The notes beneath the pieces were generated by a model. It saw nothing but the letters and a program-made list of their open reading frames with translations. It ran no database searches and was not told the origin of the DNA. A stretch of 64,000 nucleotides of DNA from Streptomyces sp. Ru62 (GTDB lineage: Bacteria > Actinomycetota > Actinomycetes > Streptomycetales > Streptomycetaceae). Position numbers and translations under genes: made by a program. Shown one piece after another: positions 27,926 to 35,135 of this stretch (positions are counted from its first letter, which is position 1; every line of letters starts with the position of its first letter). The stretch lies in the NCBI RefSeq assembly GCF_002920615.1, contig NZ_PQSU01000016.1, forward strand, positions 62,001 to 126,000, given 5' to 3'.

Positions 27926-28627
27926 GTGACCCGCATCGACAGCGTGCGCGCCGCGACCGGCTCGGCGAAGGACAGCGTGCTGCACGCCGCGGAAGTGGTG
28001 GCGCCCTACGCCGACACGGCCAAGGAGCGTGCCGCGTACTACGCGCAGGAGGCACGCGTACGGCTGGCGCCCGTGGTGTCGCAGGCCGCCGAACAGGCCC
28101 GCGTGCAGTACGACGCCCGGCTCGCCCCACGCCTGGAGCAGGCCCGCACGCATGTGCCGCCGAAGGTGGACCTGGCCGCGCAGGAAGCCGCCGTCCGCAC
28201 CCGCAAGGCGGCCCGGCAGGCCGCCGCCTACTCACGTCCCAGGATCGAGCACGCCGTGGCCGCGACCGCTCCGGTCCGCGACGAGGCGGCCGCGCGCGGT
28301 GCGGCCGCGCTGGCCGCGCTGCGCGGTCAGGTCTCGGCCCGGGACATCCAGAAGCTGGCCCGGCGGAACGCCCGCCGGTCCCGCGCCGGCCGCACCCTGA
28401 AGGCGGTGGCGGTGCTGACCGCTCTGGCGGGCGGTGCCTTCGCGGCCTGGAAGTGGTGGGACAAGCAGGCCAACCCCGACTGGCTGGTCGAGCCACCCGC
28501 GGCGACGGAGGTCCCCGACGAGGGGCGCATCACGTCCGTGGACGGCAGCGACGCCCAGAGCCTGGACCCCGAGGTCCAGGCGAAGCAGGCGGAGGACGAC
28601 GCCGCGGACCGCGACGACGAGGTCTGA
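27926..28627 (+). CDS. DUF5324 family protein
   Basis: Product of 233 residues, rich in Ala, Arg and Glu. It consists of long amphipathic helices (about 10-150) that resemble apolipoprotein-like or YtxH-like repeats, one membrane segment near 158-178 (TLKAVAVLTALAGGAFAAWKWW), and an acidic tail ending in DDAADRDDEV. I recognise it as DUF5324, an actinobacterial family of unknown function. A strong GAGGAGGAGG ribosome site precedes the GTG start. A terminator follows 29 bases after the stop. Confidence 0.83.
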   Translation: MTRIDSVRAATGSAKDSVLHAAEVVAPYADTAKERAAYYAQEARVRLAPVVSQAAEQARVQYDARLAPRLEQARTHVPPKVDLAAQEAAVRTRKAARQAAAYSRPRIEHAVAATAPVRDEAAARGAAALAALRGQVSARDIQKLARRNARRSRAGRTLKAVAVLTALAGGAFAAWKWWDKQANPDWLVEPPAATEVPDEGRITSVDGSDAQSLDPEVQAKQAEDDAADRDDEV

Positions 28628-28656
28628 GAGCGAGGCATACATCGGCACACACCATC

Positions 28657-28693
28657 GGACCCTCCGGCCATGAGCGATCGGGCCGGAGGGTCC
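28657..28693 (+). terminator. Terminator after the DUF5324 gene
   Basis: GGACCCTCCGGCC (28657-28669) and GGCCGGAGGGTCC (28681-28693) form a perfect 13-bp stem with an 11-base loop, followed by TTCG. Confidence 0.8.
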
Positions 28694-28704
28694 TTCGTAC
28701 GCGC

Positions 28705-28749
28705 GAAATGCCCCCTGATACTGCGTCTCCGCAGATCAGGGGGCATTTC
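28705..28749 (-). terminator. Terminator downstream of tRNA-Ala
   Basis: GAAATGCCCCCTGAT (28705-28719) pairs perfectly with ATCAGGGGGCATTTC (28735-28749), and an inner CTGCG/CGCAG stem extends it. Because both ends carry AAAT/ATTT it could work in both directions. It lies 6 bases beyond the tRNA 3' end. Confidence 0.8.
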
Positions 28750-28755
28750 TCGGGG

Positions 28756-28828
28756 TGGAGCCTAGGGGAGTCGAACCCCTGACATCCGCCATGCAAAGAC
28801 GGCGCTCTACCAACTGAGCTAAGGCCCC
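28756..28828 (-). tRNA. tRNA-Ala(TGC)
   Basis: On the minus strand the acceptor GGGGCCT pairs with AGGCTCC, the discriminator is A, the D arm is TAGCTCAGTTGGTAGAGC, the anticodon loop has TGC (CGTCTTTGCATGGCG), and the T arm is CAGGGGTTCGACTCCCCT. It is 73 nt and CCA is not encoded. Confidence 0.96.
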
Positions 28829-29009
28829 GGGAAGGAGCGACCGGCCGGAGGAATCACGTCCGGCGGGCGCCGCAGACCAGAGTACCGGGTCACCCCCCGT
28901 ATCCCGCAAAAAGATTGGGGGTCCCCGTGGATGACCACTCTCCGTAAGATGCTCGACGTGGTTCGCGACAGCGAACCGCGGTTTTCAGGGGAAGCGATGG
29001 GGAGACGCA

Positions 29010-29558
29010 ATGGACGCCGCACAGCAGGAAGCCACCGCCAGAGCGCGGGAGCTGCAGCGGAACTGGTACGGGGAGCCGTTGGGGGCGCTCTTCCGTAAGC
29101 TCATCGACGATCTCGGGCTGAACCAGGCCCGGCTGGCGGCGGTCCTGGGCCTGTCCGCGCCGATGCTCTCGCAGCTGATGAGCGGCCAGCGCGCGAAGAT
29201 CGGCAATCCGGCGGTGGTCCAGCGGGTGCAGCTGTTGCAGGAACTGGCGTCCCAGGTCGCGGACGGCAGCGTCAGCGCCGCCGAGGCGACCGAGCGGATG
29301 GACGAGATCAAGAAGTCGCAGGGGGGCTCCGTGCTCAGCAACACCACGCACACCACGAACAGTTCGGGCGCGCCCACGGTCAAGCGGGTGGTGCGCGAGA
29401 TCCAGTCGCTGCTCCGCTCGGTGGCCGCCGCGGGTGACATCATCGACGCCGCCAACACCCTCGCCCCGAGCCACCCCGAACTCGCGGAGTTCCTCCGCGT
29501 CTACGGCGCCGGCCGCACCTCCGACGCCGTCGCGCACTACCAGTCCCACCAGAACTGA
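29010..29558 (+). CDS. XRE-like helix-turn-helix DNA-binding protein
   Basis: Product of 182 residues. A lambda-repressor-type HTH lies at about 25-65 (LFRKLIDDLGLNQARLAAVLGLSAPMLSQLMSGQRAKIGNP). After it come a helical segment and a Ser/Thr/Asn-rich linker (SNTTHTTNSSG), then a helical C-terminal domain that may sense a ligand or partner. The regulon is unknown. It precedes a membrane-anchored Ser/Thr kinase gene on the same strand after 105 bases. A related arrangement occurs in other Streptomyces as I recall. Confidence 0.82.
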   Translation: MDAAQQEATARARELQRNWYGEPLGALFRKLIDDLGLNQARLAAVLGLSAPMLSQLMSGQRAKIGNPAVVQRVQLLQELASQVADGSVSAAEATERMDEIKKSQGGSVLSNTTHTTNSSGAPTVKRVVREIQSLLRSVAAAGDIIDAANTLAPSHPELAEFLRVYGAGRTSDAVAHYQSHQN

Positions 29559-29663
29559 CCGCGGGGCCGGTTCGGGACAGGGGGTCCGGGCCGGCCGGAC
29601 GCGGGGTGCGCAGGGCAGGGGCGTGGGGGGCTTCGTCGGACCAGGGGAGGAGCGGCGGCTGCC

Positions 29664-31076
29664 ATGGGTGAGGTCTTCGCCGGCCGGTACGAGCTGGCCG
29701 ACCCGATCGGACGCGGTGGTGTGGGCGCCGTGTGGCGTGCCTGGGACCATCGCCGCCGGCGGTACGTGGCCGCCAAGGTCCTCCAGCAGCGCGACGCCCA
29801 CTCCCTGCTCCGCTTCGTGCGCGAGCAGGCGCTGCGCATCGACCATCCGCACGTCCTCGCCCCGGCGAGCTGGGCCGCCGACGACGACAAGGTGCTGTTC
29901 ACCATGGACCTGGTCGCGGGCGGCTCCCTGGTCCACCTGGTCGGCGACTACGGCCCCCTCCCGCCGGCGTTCGTGTGCACGCTGCTGGACCAGTTGCTGT
30001 CCGGGCTCGCCGCCGTGCACGCCGAGGACGTCGTCCACCGGGACATCAAGCCCGCCAACGTGCTCCTCGAAGCAACCGGCACCGGCCGGCCCCGGCTGCG
30101 GCTGTCCGACTTCGGGATCGCCATGCGGCTCGGCGAACCCCGGTTGACGGAGACCAACCTCGTGGTGGGGACGCCCGGTTACCTCGCCCCCGAGCAGATG
30201 CTGGGCGCCGAGCCCGACTTCCCGGCCGACCTGTTCGCCGTCGGCCTGGTCGCCCTGTACCTCCTCGAAGGCGCCAGGCCCGATGCCAGGGCGCTGGTGC
30301 AGTACTTCCTCGAACACGGAACACCCGGCCCGCCCAAGGGCGTTCCGGAACCGCTCTGGCAGGTCGTCGCCTCCCTGCTCCAGCCCGATCCCGTGGACCG
30401 GTTCCGCACCGCCACGGGGGCGCGCAAGGCGCTCGCCGCCGCCGCCGAACTCCTGCCGGAGCCGGGCCCCGACGACGAACTCATCGAGATCTTCGACCAA
30501 CTCGGCCCGCTCCCGCCCGGGTACGGCCCCGACGGCCCGCTCCGGCAGGCTTCCGGTGTGGCGTCGGACCTGGTTCCGGGCCGGGTGGACGACTCCGGTA
30601 CGGCGGCAGATCCCGTGGCGAGCAAGGCCGTTGAGCGCGCCGACGGCGGGTCGGCCCGGCCCGTTGCGGCCTCGGCGGTGGAGTCGCGTTCGACACCCAC
30701 CCCCACCGGTTCCCTCTCGGACACGGGAAGCTTCCGCCTGCCGCCGCCCCGGCAGGTCCCGGTCCACCCGGCCCCGCCCCCCGCCCCCGGGCCGGCCCCG
30801 GCTCCAGCTCCGGACCCCCGTATCGACACCGCCACCGCCGCCTACACCACCCGCGACCCACAGGCCCCACCGCTCACACCGGCTCTCCCAAGCCCCACCG
30901 GTGACCCACACGCCCCACCGCCCACACCGGCTCCCCGGAGCCCCACCCGCGGCCGCGGGCGCCGGGCCCGGCGTGCGGCCCGGCCTCCCGGCCCCCCGGC
31001 CAGGGCCGCGATCCCGCTCCTGCTGCTGGCGCTCGCCTGCTACGCCATCGGCTTCTGGGCGCTGGCCCGGCTGTGA
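29664..31076 (+). CDS. Membrane-anchored Ser/Thr protein kinase
   Basis: Product of 470 residues. The kinase domain (about 8-265) has the glycine loop GRGGVGAVWRA, ATP Lys in YVAAKVL, catalytic Asp in HRDIKPANVLL, DFG in SDFGIAMR, and APEQM. A long Pro/Ala/Ser-rich linker contains two near-identical SPTGDPHAPPP-type repeats, and the protein ends in a single C-terminal membrane span (about 447-468, IPLLLLALACYAIGFWAL) with no extracellular sensor domain. Its last 37 bases overlap the convergent gene's end. Confidence 0.9.
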   Translation: MGEVFAGRYELADPIGRGGVGAVWRAWDHRRRRYVAAKVLQQRDAHSLLRFVREQALRIDHPHVLAPASWAADDDKVLFTMDLVAGGSLVHLVGDYGPLPPAFVCTLLDQLLSGLAAVHAEDVVHRDIKPANVLLEATGTGRPRLRLSDFGIAMRLGEPRLTETNLVVGTPGYLAPEQMLGAEPDFPADLFAVGLVALYLLEGARPDARALVQYFLEHGTPGPPKGVPEPLWQVVASLLQPDPVDRFRTATGARKALAAAAELLPEPGPDDELIEIFDQLGPLPPGYGPDGPLRQASGVASDLVPGRVDDSGTAADPVASKAVERADGGSARPVAASAVESRSTPTPTGSLSDTGSFRLPPPRQVPVHPAPPPAPGPAPAPAPDPRIDTATAAYTTRDPQAPPLTPALPSPTGDPHAPPPTPAPRSPTRGRGRRARRAARPPGPPARAAIPLLLLALACYAIGFWALARL

Positions 31077-32512
31077 GCCCGCCGGGCCGCCGCCGTCCAC
31101 CCGCCGAGCACCAGCAGCAGCACGGTTCCCGTGCCGATTCCGCCGACGGCGACCAGCCGCATCACCGGATCGCCGGTCCCGTCCCCGGTGTTCCCGGTCA
31201 GCGCTTCCTCCCGGTCCTCGTCGGTGACCGTGAAGACGTCGTCCGGCACGGCCCGGCCGGCGTACGCGGGCCCCGCCTGCGCCCGTCCGACCACCCGGAC
31301 CCGCAGGGTCACCCCGAACGGGCCCTGCCCGAAGGTGCCGGCCAGCCGCGTGCTGAGGTGCAGGACCAGGTAGTACTCGCCGGCGAAGCGGACGGAGGTC
31401 ACCCGGGCAGGCACGGCGTACCGGTTGGGGTACTCCACCGGTGGCAGCGGTGCGAGGGCGGCTGACTTCGGGGCGCCGGTGTAGCCGAGGGAGGCGTCGT
31501 CGACGTAGCCGCGGACGGGGTTGTGGAGGGAGAGGTTCAAGGCGCCGCCGACGTAGCCGTGACCCGGCGCGCCGTCCAGGTCCGCGGAGGCGTGCAGTCG
31601 CCGGCCCCAGTCCAGCGGCACCTTGTAGAACCGGGTCTCGCCGGGGCTGAGACGGGTGCGCCAGATCCCTTGGCCCAGCGGGCGCGCCGTGGCGAAACCG
31701 GTGCCGCCGGAGCGGTCCCGGGCGGTGCCGGTGAGGGGCTCCGGCGTGGCGGAGTCCCAGGTCCGCGGCGCGGTGGTGGGCCCCGCCTCGGCGAGGACGG
31801 GTTCGGTGGCGGGCGCGATCTCCAGGTCCCACGGCTCGGGCGCGGCCGCCGCGCCGGAGCCCTCGGCGTCGAGGCGTTCCACGAGCAGGTAGTACGTCCC
31901 CCCGCCCTGGCACAGCGCCTTGCCGGCCTCGCGCTGGGCCAGGGCCGTGACCGGGCGGGGGCTGAGCCCGGCGCCGATGAGGGCGGAGGCGTAGAAGCAG
32001 GAGGCGCCGTTCGCGTCCCGGAGCGAGACGCGGATGCCGTCTGTGGCGGAGACGGTGGCGTCCGCCGGTGGTACGGCGGTGACGGGCACGTACGCCGTGT
32101 CCGCGGCGGTCAGGCGGAGGCGGTAGTAGAGCCTGCCGTTGCGGGGCAGCGAGCTGCGGTAGGTGTGGCCGGGGTCGAGCAGGACGGCGTCCGTGGTGCC
32201 CTTGGTGCCCGCGACGGTCCGGGCGCCGGGGGTGAAGGTGTACGACCCCGGGCGCGCGTCGGCGGCGGCCGCGGCACCGGCCGGCAGAGCGGGGGCAGGG
32301 TCCGGCGCAACGAAGGCCGCGGCGAGTCCCAGCAGCACGATCACGGCACCCCGGGCGACGGCGGCCCTTCGCCGCACCCACGTCCGCGCCGGACCCGCCG
32401 CCGGCCACCCGGCCGCTCCCGCCCCGGTCGCCGTACCGCCCCCTCGGCCCCGCACGCGCCACACCCCCCAGTCGTCGGACGGCCGCACCGGACCGGTGGA
32501 CCGCAGGCCCAT
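31040..32512 (-). CDS. Secreted, C-terminally membrane-anchored protein of unknown family
   Basis: Product of about 490 residues from the ATG at 32512. An Arg-rich N-terminus and hydrophobic signal (VARGAVIVLLGLAAAFVAP) precede a large extracellular beta-rich region with two segments of the type YRSSLPRNGRLYYRLRL and GETRFYKVPLDWGRRLHASADLDG. These look like paired jelly-roll modules. A C-terminal membrane span (LVAVGGIGTGTVLLLVLGGW) and basic tail follow. The start is uncertain: the frame is open to 32629 and GTG codons occur downstream. It converges with the kinase gene, overlapping it by 37 bases. I do not recognise the function. Confidence 0.7.
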   Translation of the reverse strand: MGLRSTGPVRPSDDWGVWRVRGRGGGTATGAGAAGWPAAGPARTWVRRRAAVARGAVIVLLGLAAAFVAPDPAPALPAGAAAAADARPGSYTFTPGARTVAGTKGTTDAVLLDPGHTYRSSLPRNGRLYYRLRLTAADTAYVPVTAVPPADATVSATDGIRVSLRDANGASCFYASALIGAGLSPRPVTALAQREAGKALCQGGGTYYLLVERLDAEGSGAAAAPEPWDLEIAPATEPVLAEAGPTTAPRTWDSATPEPLTGTARDRSGGTGFATARPLGQGIWRTRLSPGETRFYKVPLDWGRRLHASADLDGAPGHGYVGGALNLSLHNPVRGYVDDASLGYTGAPKSAALAPLPPVEYPNRYAVPARVTSVRFAGEYYLVLHLSTRLAGTFGQGPFGVTLRVRVVGRAQAGPAYAGRAVPDDVFTVTDEDREEALTGNTGDGTGDPVMRLVAVGGIGTGTVLLLVLGGWTAAARRAHSRASAQKPMA

Positions 32513-32667
32513 CCTGCCCCGGCCGCCGCTGCGCCATCCGGGCAACGCGTACGCCCGTCCGAAACGCCCGGCACCGTCCGGCACCTCCCTCCCCGCCCGT
32601 CTACCGCACCCGCCGGGACCCCGCAACACGAGTCAGGGGTCCGCGCGACACGGCCGGAGAACGCGAA

Positions 32668-32693
32668 ACCCCGACCGCGCAGGCGGCCGGGGT
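32668..32693 (-). terminator. Terminator after the DLW-39 gene
   Basis: On the minus strand ACCCCGGCC pairs with GGTCGGGGT (one G-T), followed by TTTCGCG. It lies about 24 bases after the DLW-39 stop codon. Confidence 0.6.
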
Positions 32694-32716
32694 CGGTACA
32701 GATCGGGTATCGGGAC

Positions 32717-32845
32717 TCACGAACCCGTGGGCACGGAGTCAGTCGCCTCCGTCCACAGATCCTGCTCGGCGCGATCCGCCTGGATCTGGCGGTACACGAG
32801 GAGCCCGCCGATGGCGGCCAGTGCGACCAGGAGCAGCTTCTTCAC
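32717..32845 (-). CDS. DLW-39 family small protein
   Basis: Product of 42 residues: MKKLLLVALAAIGGLLVYRQ forms a basic start and membrane segment, then a polar tail containing the eponymous DLW (AEQDLWTEATDS). The family is a tiny actinobacterial membrane protein of unknown function, usually located near gyrA and tRNA genes as here. The GTG start has GAGG eight bases ahead. A palindromic operator candidate lies about 50-75 bases upstream. Confidence 0.85.
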   Translation of the reverse strand: MKKLLLVALAAIGGLLVYRQIQADRAEQDLWTEATDSVPTGS

Positions 32846-32890
32846 CGCGCGACCTCGTCTTTCCTTGACGTAGGGGACCTCTGGCGCCCG

Positions 32891-32920
32891 ACTATACACA
32901 CCGACCGATATCGATCGGTG
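32891..32920 (-). promoter_or_regulatory. -10 element and palindromic operator ahead of the DLW-39 gene
   Basis: A 22-bp near-perfect palindrome lies at 32899-32920 with arms CACCGA(C/T)CGAT and ATCG(A/G)TCGGTG. A good -10 hexamer, TATAGT on the minus strand, lies at 32896-32891. The palindrome would cover the spacer and -35 region, a typical repressor position. No obvious -35 hexamer is visible. The half-sites ACCGA/TCGGT match those of the paa palindrome at 1417-1432. Confidence 0.45.
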
Positions 32921-33100
32921 ACCTGCGTCGGGGCCCAACTCCCGCCTCGGACAGCGGCAGAGGTTCCTCGCCCCCGTGCACCCGTCCGGGTGGTGTTGAT
33001 CTGAACATCGACGCGCCACGGGCGTCGGTCCACCACTTCCCGCCCCACATACACATCATGAGGAAAGTACGCAAATCGCCCAACCCGAAAGTGAGGGGCC

Positions 33101-33484
33101 ATGACCGCCCAGAACAAGGTCATGAAGCTGTGGACCGCCATCGTCACCGCCTTCCTCGCGCTGTGCACGGCGCTCGGACTCGTCTCCGCCACCACCACGA
33201 CCGCCGCCGCGGCCGCACCCCGGACCGAGACCCCGAGCACCGACACCGGCACCGCGCACCGCACCATCCCGACGATCCCGGCGATGCGCCACCGGGCCTG
33301 GTCCCATGCCAGGGCCCTGCCCCCCACGATGAAGCAGCGGATCCGGGCCGAGGCCCACGGCAAGACCCCGGGCTGCCGGCACCGCGCCCTCGACGGGACA
33401 CAGACGGAATCGCAGCCGTGGGTACCGGAGCAGACGGACACCAGGTCCCACGACCGGCACCTCTCGGACTCCCTCGACTGCTGA
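33101..33484 (+). CDS. Small secreted protein, possibly DUF6344
   Basis: Product of 127 residues. MTAQNKVMKLWTAIVTAFLALCTALGLVSA is a clear signal-peptide-like start, followed by an Ala/Thr-rich stretch and a basic His/Arg-rich region with two distant Cys. It resembles what I remember of DUF6344, but I am not certain. Function is unknown. GTGAGGGGCC precedes the ATG. It is followed by a strong terminator. Confidence 0.68.
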   Translation: MTAQNKVMKLWTAIVTAFLALCTALGLVSATTTTAAAAAPRTETPSTDTGTAHRTIPTIPAMRHRAWSHARALPPTMKQRIRAEAHGKTPGCRHRALDGTQTESQPWVPEQTDTRSHDRHLSDSLDC

Positions 33485-33555
33485 TCCCTCCCCCACCGCT
33501 GTACCGCAACGTCTCGACCGCACGGCGACTTGCGTACGCACCAGTCGACACGAAC

Positions 33556-33595
33556 AGACCCCCGGCCGGGTTCGGCCGGGGGTCTCGCGCTTTTC
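33556..33595 (+). terminator. Terminator after the small secreted protein gene
   Basis: AGACCCCCGGCC (33556-33567) and GGCCGGGGGTCT (33574-33585) form a perfect 12-bp stem with a 6-base loop, followed by CGCGCTTTTCC. Confidence 0.85.
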
Positions 33596-33645
33596 CCCGG
33601 TGGGTCATCCTCGTACGGCAACGACCCGCACCCCACGGAAAGGTG

Positions 33646-34428
33646 GTGAGCGCTGCCGTGAACCGGCGCGTCACCGTAGTCACCGCTGTCCACGGCCCGT
33701 CCGCCCGGTTCCTGGCGGACGCGTACACGTCGCTGTGCGCGCAGCGGCTGCCCGCCGGCTGGGAGTGGGAGTGGGTCGTCCAGGAGGACGGCACGACGGA
33801 CGCGGTCCGCCCCCATGTCCCGGACGACGCCCGTGTGAGCTTCCGCCAGGGCCGGCCGGGCGGGCCCGGAGTCGCCCGGACGATCGCGCTGGCGCGGGCC
33901 CGGGGCGCGTACGTCAAGGTGCTGGACGCCGACGACCGGCTCATGCCGGGCGCGCTCGCCCGCGACCTGGCCGTGCTGGAGGCGGACCACACCGTCGGCT
34001 GGACGACGTGCCGCGTCCTGGACCTGCTGCCCGACGGCTCCACGGCCGCCTTCCCCGGCGATCCCGACGAGGGCCCCATCGAGCGCGGCACCGTCCTCGA
34101 CCACTGGAAGCGGAACGACTTCCTGGCCCCGGTCCACCCGGCGAGCCTGTGCGTCCGGCGGGAGCTGCTCACCGCGCTGGGCGGCTGGATGGCGCTTCCG
34201 GCCTCGGAGGACACCGGCCTGCTGCTGGCGCTGGACGCGGTGAGCCGCGGCTGGTTCTCGGCGGAGCCCGGTCTGCTGTACCGCAAGTGGGAGGGCCAGG
34301 TCACGGGGCAGGCGGCCCATGTCGACCCCGCCGAGCGGGCGGCCCGCATGGCCGTCGCGGAGGCCCGGGCGCGCGCGCTCACCGCCTTCGGCTGGACCTT
34401 TCCACCGGCTCCTTCCGCCGCTGGCTGA
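33646..34428 (+). CDS. Family 2 glycosyltransferase
   Basis: Product of 260 residues with a GT-A fold. VTVVTAVHGPSARFLADAYTSL begins the nucleotide-binding half, WVVQEDGTTD carries the first conserved Asp, YVKVLDADDRL is the DXD-like metal site, and ASEDTGLLLAL provides the downstream acidic motif. There is no membrane segment, so it should act in the cytosol. The sugar and acceptor are unknown and no sugar-pathway gene is adjacent. I chose GTG 33646 after GGAAAGG; GTG 33658 is an alternative. Confidence 0.83.
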   Translation: MSAAVNRRVTVVTAVHGPSARFLADAYTSLCAQRLPAGWEWEWVVQEDGTTDAVRPHVPDDARVSFRQGRPGGPGVARTIALARARGAYVKVLDADDRLMPGALARDLAVLEADHTVGWTTCRVLDLLPDGSTAAFPGDPDEGPIERGTVLDHWKRNDFLAPVHPASLCVRRELLTALGGWMALPASEDTGLLLALDAVSRGWFSAEPGLLYRKWEGQVTGQAAHVDPAERAARMAVAEARARALTAFGWTFPPAPSAAG

Positions 34429-34439
34429 GGACGGCCGTG

Positions 34440-34649
34440 CTACTCGTGCTGCTCGGTGAGGACGATCGCCTGCGAGGGGCACTTCTCGGCGGCCTCCAGG
34501 ACCGTCTCCCGGACCCGCGGGTCCCCGACCGCGTCCGCTCCGCCGGCCCGTACGACGCCGTACCCGTCCTCGAACGCGAACACGGCCGGCGCCCGGTGCG
34601 CGCACTCGGCGGAGCCGTAGCACAGGGAACGGTCGACGGAGACCTTCAT
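34440..34649 (-). CDS. 3Fe-4S ferredoxin
   Basis: Product of 69 residues. Three Cys ligands, C10, C16 and C57 (LCYGSAEC and KCPSQAI), with Gly12 near the position of the missing fourth ligand, indicate a [3Fe-4S] cluster. Such ferredoxins commonly feed cytochrome P450 enzymes in Streptomyces, but no P450 gene is in the window. It converges with the glycosyltransferase gene with an 11-base gap. GGAGGAC precedes the ATG. Confidence 0.93.
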   Translation of the reverse strand: MKVSVDRSLCYGSAECAHRAPAVFAFEDGYGVVRAGGADAVGDPRVRETVLEAAEKCPSQAIVLTEQHE

Positions 34650-34762
34650 CTGTCCTCCAGTCCTGGGCGATGGCCTTCAGGCGGTCTTCACGACGTCACT
34701 GCCCGGCCGCGCGCCTCTTGAACCGGGCCGCCCGGCCACCGGGGGCGGGTTCCCGCCCGCCC

Positions 34763-34796
34763 GGCACCGGTCCCTCCCCTCGTGGGGACCGGTGCC
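34763..34796. terminator. Hairpin in the gap before the WD40 gene
   Basis: GGCACCGGTCCC (34763-34774) and GGGACCGGTGCC (34785-34796) form a perfect 12-bp stem. It is upstream of both the ferredoxin gene (minus) and the WD40 gene (plus), so it is not an ordinary terminator of either; its role is unclear. The rest of 34650-35135 shows no gene. A TATAAG at about 35078 could be a -10 element for the WD40 gene. Confidence 0.4.
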
Positions 34797-35135
34797 GAAC
34801 GGTGCGGGACTGTCGACCCGCGCCAAGTCGGCGGGGCGGCGCGGGTCGAAGAACGGGAACGGTTCGCGGGGCTGTGCGCGGGTCGGCGCGGCGCGATGCG
34901 AGGCGGCCGACTTTGACCGAGAACGTTCGGTGCCATGGGCTGTCTCTCCGAGCGCTGAGCCGGTGGCCTGTCCGGACGGTGTGTGACGGGTCCGCTACCG
35001 GGTTCGGATCCTGCCACCTGTCACCGCCGCAGAGGAGGTTCCGGTCTCCGGTCCGGCCCTTAACCGCAGGTCAGGCGTATAAGGTGAGTTTTCCGGTCCG
35101 GACGTCACACGCGGAGGAAAGTAAGGGGTGGGACC

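Noticed and set aside
28890..32537. 1215-codon minus-strand frame spanning the HTH and kinase genes
   Set aside because: Overlaps three genes with recognisable domains; its protein is low-complexity Arg/Gly-rich.
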